From Cervus elaphus (lineage: Eukaryota; Chordata; Mammalia; Artiodactyla; Cervidae), in NCBI RefSeq assembly GCF_910594005.1, contig NC_057826.1, forward strand, positions 21,361,501-21,425,500: a DNA stretch of 64,000 nucleotides, read 5' to 3'. The notes beneath the pieces are model-generated. The model was not told where the DNA came from. It worked only from the letters and a program-made list of their open reading frames with translations, and made no database searches. The position numbers and the translations under genes are program-made. Within the stretch, counting starts at the first letter, position 1. Every line of letters starts with the position of its first letter. Positions 44,487-55,865 of the stretch are shown here, piece by piece.

Positions 44487-45729
44487 TGTAGATGGAGAGC
44501 CTTCTAGCAAAGTAAAGCCTTCAGAGGTTTTGATCACCTGAAGCAGCTGGCTCCCAGCCTCCCAGGTATCTTCATAGCAGTATATTCACCTACAACTGAG
44601 GTCCACCATGCTAACAACCAGAAACTCTAAAATGGAGATCCCATCAAAGTGATGACTTCCACATGGGCTTAGCCACTCAGCTTCTCTAAGGCCTCTAGCA
44701 CCTCAGCATCCCTCAGGTGCTCCAAAAGAAACATAATTAAGGGCCTTTATCCACTGGCCAAAAAAAAAAAGCCATGTCATCGTCAGACCCAAACATGAGC
44801 CTGGACCACATGTACTCTTTCTCTAGATTCTGCCTTTTCCAGATGTTGGGTTGAGTTTTTAAGTTTCTGAGGCTGTGGAGACGAACTATTTTTCCTACCC
44901 ACAGAGTTCTGGGCTGATGGAAACCTGCTGGAACCTTCTGGTCCTTGAGGATGTACCCTGCCAAAGGCCCATGAATCTCGTCTCCAAGTGATTCCAAGTG
45001 GGAAACTAGTGAGGTCTGGGGCCACAATTCTCTAGGCCAGCTAGGTGCTCACTCAGCTCAGGAATAAAGGCAATGCCACTGGCCACTCTGGGCCTTAGGG
45101 ACGCACTGGTGCTGGGGTTACTGACTGGAGCGCTAGGGTCTCTGGGGCCTGACATGATGGTGTAGGAGCAATTTAGTAGCATCTCCACTAAACTTATCCA
45201 CCACCAACTGCATCAGAGGGTTGTTTTTTTTTTTTATTCTAGAGGGTTCTTGACAGCCGACTGTCAACCCATTCAGACTGCCTTCTGGTTCACCCTAATG
45301 CAGAACAACTGCCCTGTGGCTTTGAGAAAAGGCAGCGTGGTAAAGGCAGCATGGTGTAGTGTGAAGAGTTGTGGCCAGGAGGTTGGAAGCCTTCATCCCA
45401 GCCCTCGTCTGCACAAACAAGCTGTGTGGCTTTAATCAGGGGAACCCTCTGCAGCCTTCACTTCTTCCCTGTAAATCAGGCCATGAAGTGCCCCTCGAGG
45501 TCCTTTACTCAGATCTGACTGGCCGTTCTTCTAGGTGTGGCTTGAAAGCAGGTGTGGGGACCCAAATAAGGCAGTAGCACTTTTGCTAGTTTGCTGTGGA
45601 CGTGCAGGGTCACTGATTCCAAGAAACATTTTGGCTTCTTAGCACCACAGTCTTCTAGGACACAGGAGACTTCAGGAACAATCCAGAGTTCCTGGTGCTA
45701 TGGAGACTTTTCTGTGAGTCCTCAGAGTT
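44487..45729. other. Intron 1 stretch, unique
   Basis: A-run at 44760-44771 and T-run at 45224-45234. A MIR-like piece ('agcatggtgtagtgtgaaga') near 45345. No gene. Confidence 0.4.
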
Positions 45730-46261
45730 ATCTTGGAAGGAGAGCTATGACAAACCTAGATAGTGTATTAAAAAGCAAAGACATCACTTTGACAACAAAG
45801 TTCGGTATAGTGAAAGCTATGGTCTTTCCAGTAGTCATGTACAGATGTGAGAGCTGGACCATGAAGAAGGCTGAGTGCCAAGGAATTGATGCTTTCAAAC
45901 AGTGTGCTGGAGAAGACTCTTGAGAATCCCTTGAATAGCAAGGAGATCAAACCAGTTAATCCTAAAGGAAATCAACCCTGAAAATTCATTGGAAGGACTG
46001 ATGCTGAAGCTGAAACTCCAATACTTTGGCCACCAGATATGAAAAACTGACTCATTGGAAAAGACCCTGATGCTGGTAAAGACAGAAGGCAGAAGGGAAG
46101 AGGGTGACAGAGGATGAGCTGGTTGGATGGCATCACCGATTCAATGGACATGAACTTGGGCAAACTCCCAGAGATGGTGAAGGACAGGGAGGCCTGGCGT
46201 GCTACAGTCCACGGGGTCGCAAAGAGTCGGACACAACTTGGTGACTGAACAACAACAACAA
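45730..46261 (+). mobile_element. BovB LINE 3' fragment with RT C-terminus remnant
   Basis: The forward frame keeps RRAMTNLDSVLKSKDIT and AMVFPVVMYRCESWTMKKAE of BovB ORF2 (about 45740-45920), followed by the usual 3' end ('gaagactcttgagaatccc', 'gatggcatcaccgattcaat') and tail 'ctgaacaacaacaacaaccc'. Frame-shifted and 5'-truncated. Confidence 0.93.
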
Positions 46262-46967
46262 CCCAGAAGAGGATCAAGGGGAGAATTTTCTACTGGATTT
46301 GGACCCTACAATTAGGATTTTCAGTTAGTGCATCTCACTTAGAGTTGCCTCATCTCCAAGCTATAGTTTCGCCTCAGTCTGAACACAAGAGGCAGTGTGA
46401 TCCAAGAGAAAGAACTGTGGCAGCAGCCAAGGCCAGATCTGTGTTGGCTCTGCCACCCAGGAGAGTGCTGTTTGCCTTCAGACAGGTCACTTCACCTCCC
46501 TGAGTTGTTTCCCTCAACAGCAAAATGAAAGAATTGGACTTGACTTTATTCATTTATTTATTATGTATTCCCTATAGCACGAGACACAGGAAAACAAAAA
46601 CTCCAGGGCTGTAAAAGGGAGGAAGCAGGCCACTTTCCTACTCCTGGTAGGAGAACAGCTGTCACACTATGCTAAATTTCTAGCCGAAACAGAAGGGGAG
46701 TACTGTGCACTGCTTCGTTCTCAGTTTGCTTAAAGAAAGCTTACCCATCAGTCAGGAGACACTTCTTTCCTTCACTGAATTCTGCATTTAACCAGTAGAC
46801 ATGTACTGAGCAGCTAGGAGAGGCCTACTGAGCTGGGGCTACAAGAGCAAGCACACCTGAGGGCATTTTACCCTGGGGATTCTCCCAAGTGAAAATACAA
46901 CAATGATGCTAGTGCTGGTGGTACCAAAGACGCCGAGAGGGGCTCTATAAAAGTGAGGGTGGGATTC
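46262..46967. other. Intron 1 stretch with a MIR-like piece
   Basis: A reverse MIR at about 46385-46540 ('cagacaggtcacttcacctc'). The rest is unique. Confidence 0.45.
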
Positions 46968-47169
46968 TTGTTGTTTAGTCGCTAAGTCGTGTCCGACTCC
47001 CCGCAACCGCATGGCTTGTAGCCCGCCAGGCTCCTCTGTCCATGGGATTCTCCAGGCAAGAATACTGGAGTGGGTAGCCATTTCCTGCTCCAGGGGATCT
47101 TCTGGACCCAGGGATCAAACCCGAATCTCCTGCACTGGCAGACAGATTCTTTACCACTAAGCCACCAGG
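46968..47169 (-). mobile_element. Bov-tA SINE
   Basis: 'cttgttgtttagtcgctaag', 'cgtgtccgactccccgcaac' and 'taccactaagccaccaggtg'. Low divergence. Confidence 0.93.
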
Positions 47170-47464
47170 TGCAGTTGTAATTCTGCACAAAGATCAACAG
47201 CGAGCAAGTCACAAATCCTGGCCAGGTATGCCCCTTCCTGGGGACCTGGCTTGATAAGGGGACTTGATCTCAAAACCAGGAGTGGTGAGCGACTCTCACA
47301 TCCTGGAGACTCTCAATTATTCATCAGTTCATTTCAGCTTTTGACAAGATTTAGGGGGTGGATAAGAGATGCTCAGCATTCTGTAGCAGCCCCAGGGCAC
47401 TGGTCTCCTGTGTCTCTGACTGGAGAGAAAAAATCATGCCAGGCAGAGCCTGCCCGCTCACATA

Positions 47465-48010
47465 CCCTTTCTTTTTTTTTTTTATTAAGACTTGCATTTT
47501 ATTGTAAAATTTTTCAAATGTACTGAGAAGTTGAAGGAATTATATAACACTCAGGGAATTATATAGTGAACACTCAGCTCGATTCTACATTTTGCTATAG
47601 TTATTTATGTCTAGCCCTCCATCCATCCTTTCATTTGTCAATCAATCGTCCTTAACTTTTTGATATATTTCAAACAAAGCTGTAGACCTGTTTACTCCAC
47701 CCTCTCAACACTTCAGCATGCATATTATTAACTAGAGTTCAAAATATGTTTAAGGTTTTGTGTGCAGATGAAAAATGCACAAATCTTAGGCATAACTTAG
47801 ATAAATTTTGATAAATGCATACACCTGTTCATTCAAATCCCTTACCAAGAAATACAACATCAATACCACTCCAAGAGAGTGCCCTCATCCACCTCATTTT
47901 TAAGAGACCCATTGCCCAGCTCATCCCCGTAGCCCCTGCTGCCCTAACATATGTAACCTGTGCCCCATGACTCTGGGTGCTTTGCCACAGTCCAGGGTGG
48001 GCACTGAGCC
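47465..48010 (-). mobile_element. Probable old L1 3' sequence
   Basis: A poly(T) start followed by 'ttcaaatgtactgagaagtt', 'gatatatttcaaacaaagct' and 'ttgataaatgcatacacctg'. The wording fits reverse old L1 UTR, but the subfamily is unsure. Confidence 0.45.
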
Positions 48011-48494
48011 CAAGGCAGCCCATCTAAGTACTAGCTAGTGACCTTTGACCTCCGTGGTCAGGCTCAGGGGGATGAACTGGGTTAATCTGAGGCTCTCACG
48101 GAAGGTAGTAAGGTAGAAGATAAATGGGCTCTTGGGCTGGACAACTAGTGTTTGTCAGGTGGGGTAAAACTGAAGCTTTGTTTTCCCCCAGACACCCCAA
48201 GGACAAACTGGGGTTCTGCTAAAGAGAAGAGATAAGATGACCACTTCTGAGGTCAAGGAAAACTTCCCCGTCAGCACATGTGCAGGAAGGCTCTTTGGAG
48301 ATCAAAAAGGGAGGGGGCACCACCCCATAATAAGTGTGGACATACCCCCACAGCCCCAGGGGTGGGATCCATCTTAGTAAAAATTTGCACGCATGTATTG
48401 GGGAGGGTCAGGTGTAAAAAAAGAAACACGGTAATTGGTCCAAGGTCACCGAAGATAGGAAGGTCTGTCCTACGTAAGTGATTTAAATCACCTC

Positions 48495-48835
48495 TTCAGA
48501 CACAGATGTACAGAACAGACTTTGGGACTCAGTGGGAGAAGGCGAGGGTGGGATGTTCTGAGAGAACAGCATTGAAACAAGTACACTATCAAGGGTGAAA
48601 CAGATCACCAGCCCAGGTTGGTTGCATGAGACAAGTGCTCAGGGCTGGTGCACTGGGAAGACCCAGAGGGATGGGATGGGGAGGGAGGCGGGAGGGGGGA
48701 TCGGGATGGGGAACACATGTAAATCCATGGCTGATTCATGTCAATGTATGGCAAAAATCACTACAATATTGTAAAGTAATTAGCCTCCGACTAATAAAAA
48801 TAAATGAAAAAATACATAAATGAATCAATCACCTC
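48495..48835 (+). mobile_element. Ruminant L1 3' UTR end
   Basis: 'gaacagactttgggactcag', 'gagggatgggatggggaggg', 'atggggaacacatgtaaatc' and 'gtaaagtaattagcctccga' form the sense version of the 3' UTR seen reversed at 35641. Closes with a short A-rich tail. Confidence 0.88.
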
Positions 48836-49057
48836 TTCACTGCAGTCCCCCTCGTTAGAGAGGACGCCCATACCCTTCTCTCCCAGTGTGTACTTCTGCT
48901 TTCTCTTTTAAATAAGCGAACTGCTTCTCTATGTGCTCTCCCACTTGTCCTACTGTGTCTCTGATAACAAACTTTGTACCTGTTTTTCTAGTTTTTGCCT
49001 CCTTGAAACATCTTGCTTTCAGACAGGGGCAAGAGTCAGGGCCATTTTGCTTCTAGT

Positions 49058-49163
49058 CTCTGGTGGCTCAGTCGGTAAACAGCCTGGTGGGCTATAGTCC
49101 ATGAGGTCACAAAGAGTCGGGAACAACTGTGTGACTAACACTTTCACTTTCACGTCTAGCCCC
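49058..49163 (+). mobile_element. Bov-tA SINE with internal deletion
   Basis: The head 'ctctggtggctcagtcggta' jumps directly to the distal part 'agcctggtgggctatagtcc', 'gaggtcacaaagagtcggga' and 'taacactttcactttcacg'. About 120 bp of the middle is missing. Confidence 0.88.
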
Positions 49164-49203
49164 TAGTGGACTAGTAGCTAGGATTCCTGGCTTTCATCCA
49201 GGC

Positions 49204-49428
49204 TGTGTGTGTGCGCTAAGTCACTTCAGTTGTGTCTGACTCCTTGTGATCCCATGGACTGTAGCCCACCAGGCTCCTCTGTCCATGGAATTCTCTAGGC
49301 AGGAATACTGGAGTAGGTTGCCATACCCTTTTCCAGGGGATCTTCCCAACTTAAGGATCAAACCCCTCTCTCTTATGTCTCCTGCACTGGAGGTGGGTTC
49401 TTTACCACTAGGGCCACCTCGGAAGCCC
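49204..49428 (-). mobile_element. Bov-tA SINE with 10-bp target-site duplication
   Basis: 'gtgtgcgctaagtcacttca' through 'ggccacctcggaagccc'. Flanked by 'tcatccaggc' (49194-49203 and 49431-49440). Reverse to the neighbouring SINE at 49058. Confidence 0.94.
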
Positions 49429-49440
49429 TCTCATCCAGGC

Positions 49441-50955
49441 GACCCAGGTCCTGGACAGGGAACTAAGATCCTGCTCCAAGCCACCACTCACTGCTGTCTC
49501 TGAGATCAGCGGAACACTGAGAGGCCACACTGGTTGGGCAAAGACACTGAACTGCAGGCCACAGGGCAGATTTGAGGTGAGGTTAGCAGGATCCTGGGCC
49601 ACATGCCCGTAAAAGTACGGAGAAGCCAGGGCTAGTAAGGAACACAAGTGTGTATCCAGCAGAACAAGCCTCAGTGTGAGGACAACATGGTCCCTGAGGG
49701 AGGATGAGAGAGGGCCTAGCTCCCTTCAGTTGCAGCTGCAATTCCAGGTGTCCAGGGTCTGTGGAAACTTGGGGGCCTCTCCTCCACGCAACTACAACAG
49801 CCCCCCAGGAATGGAAATGCAGACAATGGTATGTCAGACAGTTAGGAAAATGAAAGGATCTTTCTTACATGAGATCCTGCTTCGGTGTGGGATGGGCTGT
49901 AGGCATGACCTAAATGTCCCTGGAAAATGATGACAATAGTAAATGACACCTGCACAATATGTGATAACAGAGCCGAGCCCATACTACACGTTCTAATGCA
50001 TCATCTCACCTGATCCCCACAACCGTCTTCTCCTATGTGAGGAAGGCACTTGGCTTTCACTGTCCCCATTTTGCAGTAGAGGAAACAGCCGCAAGACAGA
50101 GATGTAATCTGCCCAAGGTCACGGTCAGCCAAGGAACCTGAACTGTGGTACAGAGCAGGGGTCCTGGCGTGTGCTCACGTGCCTGCTCAGAGGAGGCCCC
50201 TTCATTGTGTGCAAGGCTGGGTGGCAAGTTTTCTGCCCTGGAGCATTTGTCACGAGTGCACAGGCGTGTAAAGAGCCTCCCTGCTCTAGCTCGCAACCAT
50301 CACCTCCTCAGAACATGCCAGACAGGGCGAATCACCTGAGGGGCAGCCCGGGAGCTGCCCAGGGTTTGGGGTTCCTTAGGTATACACATCTGTGTGCCAG
50401 CATTCATCCAACCCTGCTCCCCGACCGCTGCGGTCCTCTGTCCTTGCGGACAGTGACAACCTGGGGGGCTCTTGAGGCTGGAAGGGGGCAGGATGGCCCA
50501 CCACCAGCGTCAAGGAACTGACTCTGTGCTCCCTGTGGTTAAGAGGGGGCAGCCCTTCCTAGAGGAGCTGCAGCAGGGTCGGGTAGGAGAAGAAAGAGAT
50601 GCGGGTCTCCACAGCCCCTGCCAGCCCTGGGAAGTCAGGATGATTCTAGCCCCGGGAAAGGGTCAGATAGATATTCAGCAGGGCAGGTGTGAGCACCCCA
50701 AGGCAGGAATCTATTTTTCCAAACAGGACGGGGCACGGCTGAGCTGAATCATTCTTCTTAGGTCTATGCTCCCGTGGCGTCTATCTACGCCTCTGCCAAC
50801 ATCTATTCTCCCGCCTGACTGGAAGCACCTTGAGGACAGGGGTCAGGATACTGGTTCACCTTTGATTCCTTGGTACCCTGCTCAGTTCTTGATGCATTGT
50901 GGGCGCTCAGTGAACATGCAGTACGTGAGTGAAGACACAACACAGTGAAGTGGAG
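49441..50955. other. Intron 1 stretch, unique, GC-rich
   Basis: MIR-like wording near 50000-50130 ('ctcacctgatccccacaacc', 'aaggtcacggtcagcc'). The rest is unrecognised and has no supported exon. Confidence 0.4.
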
Positions 50956-50959
50956 AAAA

Positions 50960-51143
50960 CAGGGGGATAATAATGATAACAAACTTAACATAGCACTTAC
51001 TAAGTGCCAGGCACCATTCTAAGAGCACTACTTATAGTAAACAGTCAGATCTTCATGACTAGCCTGTAACACAGGGACTGAGGCACGACAGGTTAAGTAA
51101 CCTGCCCCAGATCACACAGCTAATAAGCAGTGAAGCTAGATTT
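50960..51143 (+). repeat. MIR SINE, first part (split by a dimeric Bov-tA)
   Basis: 'cacttactaagtgccaggca', 'ggttaagtaacctgccccag' and 'atcacacagctaataagcag'. It continues after the insertion at 51496-51540 ('gaatccaatgcagttaacag'). Confidence 0.8.
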
Positions 51144-51485
51144 AAGGGCTTCCCTGACAGCTCAGCTGGTAAAGAATTCGCCTGCAATTCTTTATCAGGA
51201 GACATCAGCTCAATTTCTGGGTCTGGAAGCTCCCCTGGAGAAGGGATAGGCTACCCACTCCAGTATTCATGGGCTTACCTGGTGGCTCAGACAGAAGAGA
51301 ATCCGCCTGCAATGTGGGAGACCTGGGTTGGATCCCTGGGTTGGAAAGATCCCCTGAGGAAGGCATGGCAACCCACTCCCGTATTCTTGCCTGGAGAATC
51401 CCATGGACAGAGGAGCCTGGCGCGCTACAGTCCAGGGTGTCGCAAAGAGTCAGACACAACTAAACAACCAAGTACAGCACAGCAC
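51144..51485 (+). mobile_element. Dimeric Bov-tA SINE with 10-bp target-site duplication
   Basis: Monomer 1 (51145-51270) ends at 'ccactccagtattcat'. Monomer 2 (51271 onward) starts 'gggcttacctggtggctcag' and is complete to 'cacaactaaacaaccaagt'. The whole dimer sits between 'agctagattt' copies (51134-51143 and 51486-51495), so it inserted as one unit. Confidence 0.92.
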
Positions 51486-51909
51486 AGCTAGATTTGAATC
51501 CAATGCAGTTAACAGGGTTCATGGTCTTAACTCCTTTGATGACCATCACCATCTGTCCTATCCTGGAAAAGCTTCCTGGAGTATTATACCAAGCTTCTTA
51601 CTGCCTGAGTCCAAGAATCAGGACCTTTAAGAGGCCCAGTGTGAATCACCCAGACACATCAATGTCCTGGCAACCAAGACACAGGTGATACAGCCCATGA
51701 AGGGCCGAGTTGTGAGCAAAGAAACAGCAGCCTTACCAATAATGGTCAGCTTCCCGCTGATTCAGTCAATGTTTACTGGTAGGTTCCAGGCACTCTCCTG
51801 CACGAAGACACAGACATGCTCTTTGCTCTCAAGGATCTCAAGTGAATGACATTAGTGATCCATCATTTGTGATGTGCCTGCTCTTTGCCACATGTGTATA
51901 GTATGGCTC

Positions 51910-52177
51910 CAGAGAAGACAATGCACCCCACTCCAGTATTCTTGCGTGGAAAATCCCATGGACAGAGGAGCCTGGTGGGCTGCAGTCCATGGGGTCACTG
52001 AAGATCGGACACAACTGAGCGACTTCACTTTCACTTTCATGCATTGGAGAAGGAAATGGCAACCCACTCCACTGTTCTTGCCTGGAGAATCCCAGGGATG
52101 GGGGAGCCTGGTGGGCTGCTGTCTTTGGGGTCGCACAGAGTCGGACATGACTGAAGTGACTTAGCAGCGGCAGCAGC
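51910..52177 (+). mobile_element. Bov-A2 SINE
   Basis: Two Bov-A units: 'agagaagacaatgcacccca' to 'tgagcgacttcactttcact', then 'ggagaaggaaatggcaaccc' to 'gacttagcagcggcagcagc'. Flanking 12-mers 'atagtatggctc' (51898-51909) and 'atagtatagctc' (52178-52189) are its target-site duplication. Confidence 0.94.
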
Positions 52178-52195
52178 ATAGTATAGCTCTTTTTA

Positions 52196-52516
52196 AACAT
52201 TTTTAAAAATTTATTTATTCTTGGTTGTGCTTATTTATTCTTCATTGCTTTGCTCGGGCTTTCTCTAGTTGTGGCCAGCGGGGGCTACTCTCTGTTGCAG
52301 TGCATGGGCTTCTCATTGCGGTGGCTTCTCTTGTTGTAGAGCACCAGCTCTAGGGTGCGCAGGCTCAGTAGTCACGGCGCACAAACTTAATTGCTCTGTG
52401 GTATGTGCAATCTTCTTGGACCAGGGATTGAACCTGTGTCCCCTGCACTGGTAGGCAGATTCTTTTTTTTTTTTTTGGTAGGCAGATTCTTATCCACTGC
52501 GCCACCTGGGAAGTCT
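52196..52516 (-). mobile_element. CHR-type SINE with internal poly(T) insertion
   Basis: Reverse CHR-2-like body: 'cgggctttctctagttgtgg', 'gggcttctcattgcggtggc', 'gcgcaggctcagtagtcacg' and 'gaccagggattgaacctgtg'. The block 'ggtaggcagattctt' is duplicated around a T run at 52465-52476. Confidence 0.9.
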
Positions 52517-54274
52517 GCTGCATCTCTTTTAGTGTAACCCTCCTGACTGATTATGCCACTGGACAGATGAAGAAACAGAGACTTAGAGAGCTTAGAGAGG
52601 TCCAGTCACCTTCCCCATGGTAACCACACATATTTACAGGTAGCCACGAAGCAGGCCATACTCTGGTGGTACAAAAGGGGGCTCTCAGGTAAAGGGGGTG
52701 AGCTGGAGAGCAGGAAAGAACACATAAACAAGACCATTTCCAGGACTGATAAATGTGCTGAAGGCAATAATGCAAGGTAAAAAACCCTGGAGAGAGGAGC
52801 TGTCTTGGTCAGCTCTGGGGTGGGGATGTGGGCTCCAGGCCGAGAGACCACCTGTGCAGGGGACCTGGAGCAGGACAACTTGATGTGCCGATGTAAAGAC
52901 AGGAGGGCAGCGTGGCTGCCGCACAGTGAACAGAGTAACAGTAACAATAAGATATCAATAAAGTGGATGATTCAGCCCTGGGCATGGCCGACTGCAGGCC
53001 CGGGGGGTGCTCCAACACACAGCGTGTCCAAGCAGATGGTATACAAAGGAACAATGCAAGGAATCACTTTTAGAGGACAAGGGTGGTCCCAGGTTCCAGG
53101 CCCCTGTGGAGGGTACTGACCTCACTATGGAGCTTGAATTGTCTGCACGTGAAGTAAAACTCAGCTAGCAAGTGCAAACATCATCTTTGTCAATTCTGCC
53201 ATCTCTCTGAGGTCCTTTGGGGCAAATCCCCACCACGTAACTTATAGAAAATTAATAGTCCTAACACCTGGTCTTTGACACGCTGTGTGTGCAAGTGCTC
53301 ACCAGGCCAGCAGGAAGCGATTTCAAAAGGAATATCATTTCTCTAATAACTATCTTGGTGTCTTGGGGTTCAGATGGGCCCTGGGGACAGACTCAGCTGC
53401 AACAGCTGTATGCTGGGACAGAAGACTGGAATGATGGGGGGCTGAGTTGTCGGCTCCCTAGGACTGTGAAAAATCAAGTCTCAGAAATGCCACAGGCCTG
53501 CATCCTGGGAGAAGAGAGGGATATCAGTGTCTTGAGCAGCCAGGGTGCCCCAGGTCACACAAGCATGTGGAGCCCAGAAGGATGGAGAGCTAAGCTGGTG
53601 TGAAGACCATACATCCCTGTTTGCAACAGAGCTTTTCGCACCACCAGAGCTCACAGAGCCCTGCAAAGTGGGGAGGGAAGACCAGCAAGGAACTGGGGTC
53701 CAACAGCTTTGGAATCATGCCTCTTTTCCTCCCTCTTACTCTAGGGATTTAAGTGGGGGCTTCAAATGAGACGTCCCAAACCTAACAAGTCTGGAGCTAA
53801 AAGGACTTCCCTCTCCTGTATGAGTCCGCCGTGAGCAGCCTAGATCCCAGCCTCCCAGCATCCCAAAGGATTGGCTGGAACAGCAAACAGGTCACTCACT
53901 CTCTGAACTTAGCTTCTTCATCTGTCAAATGGAGACACTAACAGTCCCTAGCTCACAGAGTCAAGTCAGAGAACATGAGTCAAGTTCTTTACCCTGGGCC
54001 CAGCACCCAGGAGGCCCTGTAGGTTTAGAGTGCTCACCATAAGCAGGTGCAATGGAGGTATGGTACAAATGCTAACCCAGTCTGCCCACGCACTCAGGAT
54101 CAGCTAAGAAGAAGCAATCTCTAGCTAGGCTGGATTGATGACACAGTGGCAGGTGCCCGGGCACTCGTGGGCATGGGACAAAGGCTCTGAGTTTTTATTA
54201 GTCATAAGCAGTCCAAGCTGATTTCTACATTTGCAGACAATTCAAGTTGCATAGTGAGGTCAGTACCCTTCACA
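52517..54274. other. Intron 1 stretch, mostly unique
   Basis: A reverse MIR lies at about 53880-54010 ('gtcactcactctctgaactt', 'tcatctgtcaaatggagaca'). Open frames of about 100 codons have no recognisable product. Confidence 0.45.
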
Positions 54275-54462
54275 GGGGCTTCCCTTGTGGCTCTCAGTTG
54301 GTAAAGAATCCACCTACAATGCAGGAGACCTGGGTTGGAAAGATCCCCTGGAGAAGGGAAAGGCTACCCACACCAGTATTCTGGCCTGAGAATTCCATGG
54401 ACTGTATAGTCCATGGGGTTGCAAAGAGCTGGACACAACTGAGCGACTTTCACTTTCAGCCC
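54275..54462 (+). mobile_element. Bov-tA SINE
   Basis: 'ggggcttcccttgtggctct', 'ccacctacaatgcaggagac', 'agtattctggcctgagaatt' and the tail 'gagcgactttcactttcagc'. A small internal deletion is present after 'gacctgggtt'. Confidence 0.93.
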
Positions 54463-54869
54463 AAGCTGATGTTTTTCTCCTGAACTTCAGTGATGGAAGC
54501 TGGACCTGCCAGCCCCTTTTTTCCTAAGAGTCACAACTATCATTGGCAACTTTGCAATTAATTGGTGCACAGGGTTGGGGCTCTCCATAAAGGCCATATC
54601 CTCCGTGTCCTCCGCTTCTGCCCCAAAGGGAGGGAAGGGGGAAGGAAGGTTGAGACTCCTCCCAGGATGGAGAGCCAGGCCTCTCAGGGAGCAGGAATAG
54701 CCTGAAAATAAAGAGCTTTTGGCCTCTGGGTTTGAATTTGCTCTGACCTCACCCTCTCACCACCTCCAGTTGTGGAGTCTGGGGCAAGTCACTCAACCTC
54801 TGTGAGTCTCATTCAATCAAGGAGCTTCTCTAGAGGTAGGCAATCTACAGGGTGCCTCAGCTCTCTTAC

Positions 54870-55505
54870 CTGGGAAAAATAGTAAGAATAGAACAGGATG
54901 GCAGTTCTTCAAAATATTAAACATAGAATTACCATATGATCCAGCAATTCCATTTCTGGGTATGTACATGGAAGAACTGAGGGCAAGCTCTTGAAGAGAT
55001 ATTTGCACACCCACATTCACAGCTGCATCTCCATATTCACCATTGCCCAAAGCTGGGAACAACTCAAGCGTCCATCAGTAAATGAATGGATAAGCAAAAT
55101 GTGGTATATGCATATAATAGAAAATATTTAGCCTCAAAAATAAAGGAAATCCTGACGTATGCTATAAAATGGAGGAACCTTGAGGAAACTATTTAAAGTG
55201 AAATAAGCCAGTGACAGAAAAACAGACTGTATGATTCCACCTGTGAAGAGGTATCTAGAATAGGCACATTCATTGACACAGAAAGTAGAATGGTGGTTTT
55301 CCAGGGCTGGAGTAGGAATGGAGATTTAGTACTTAATGGTGTTGAGTTTAGGATGATGAAAAGGTTCTGGAGATGGATGGGAGCGACAGTTGCACAATAA
55401 TATGAATGTACTTAATGCCACTGGGTACATTTTTAAACGGTTTATATGGTGAAGTTTATGTTATGTGTATTTTACTACAATTAAACATAAGAAAATAAGA
55501 AGTAA
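54870..55505 (+). mobile_element. L1MB-like LINE 3' end
   Basis: 'attaccatatgatccagcaa', 'ttcccatttctgggtatg'-like wording, 'aagcaaaatgtggtatatgc', 'ggtggttttccagggctgga' and 'gtgtattttactacaattaa', then an A-rich end. Confidence 0.78.
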
Positions 55506-55689
55506 AAAAAAAAAGAAAGAAAAGAAGAAGTCAATATTAAGCATCAATATTGCCATTATTTGTTACCTAGGGAAGGCGGCACCCCCGGAAGCAGCAGCGG
55601 GTCATTCCAGGCTGGGCGCTCCTGTAGTCAGTGTGGCTTGGGGACAGAATCAATATTTGGCTCAGGGCGGAATCCCAGGGTCTGCCCCT

Positions 55690-55865
55690 ACCCATCCAGT
55701 CTCACTCTTGACCTACCCCTCCGCATTCCAGGCTAAAACCTTAGAAAATGACAGAAATGCTGTGCCTTTGCTCAGGCCACACCTCCTGTCTAACGTCCCC
55801 TTTCTCTCCATGTCCAGCCAAGCTATGCTCATCTTTCAAGTCTCAGCCACCAGAAGCCCTCAATA
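55690..55865 (+). repeat. Probable L2 fragment
   Basis: 'ctgtgcctttgctcaggcca' and 'tcatctttcaagtctcagcc' fit L2 3' wording. Confidence 0.5.

Noticed and set aside
47160..47175. CTCF-like word 'ccaccaggtgcag' at a SINE end
   Set aside because: Only part of the CTCF core is present and it comes from the standard reverse Bov-tA head. Not enough without binding data.
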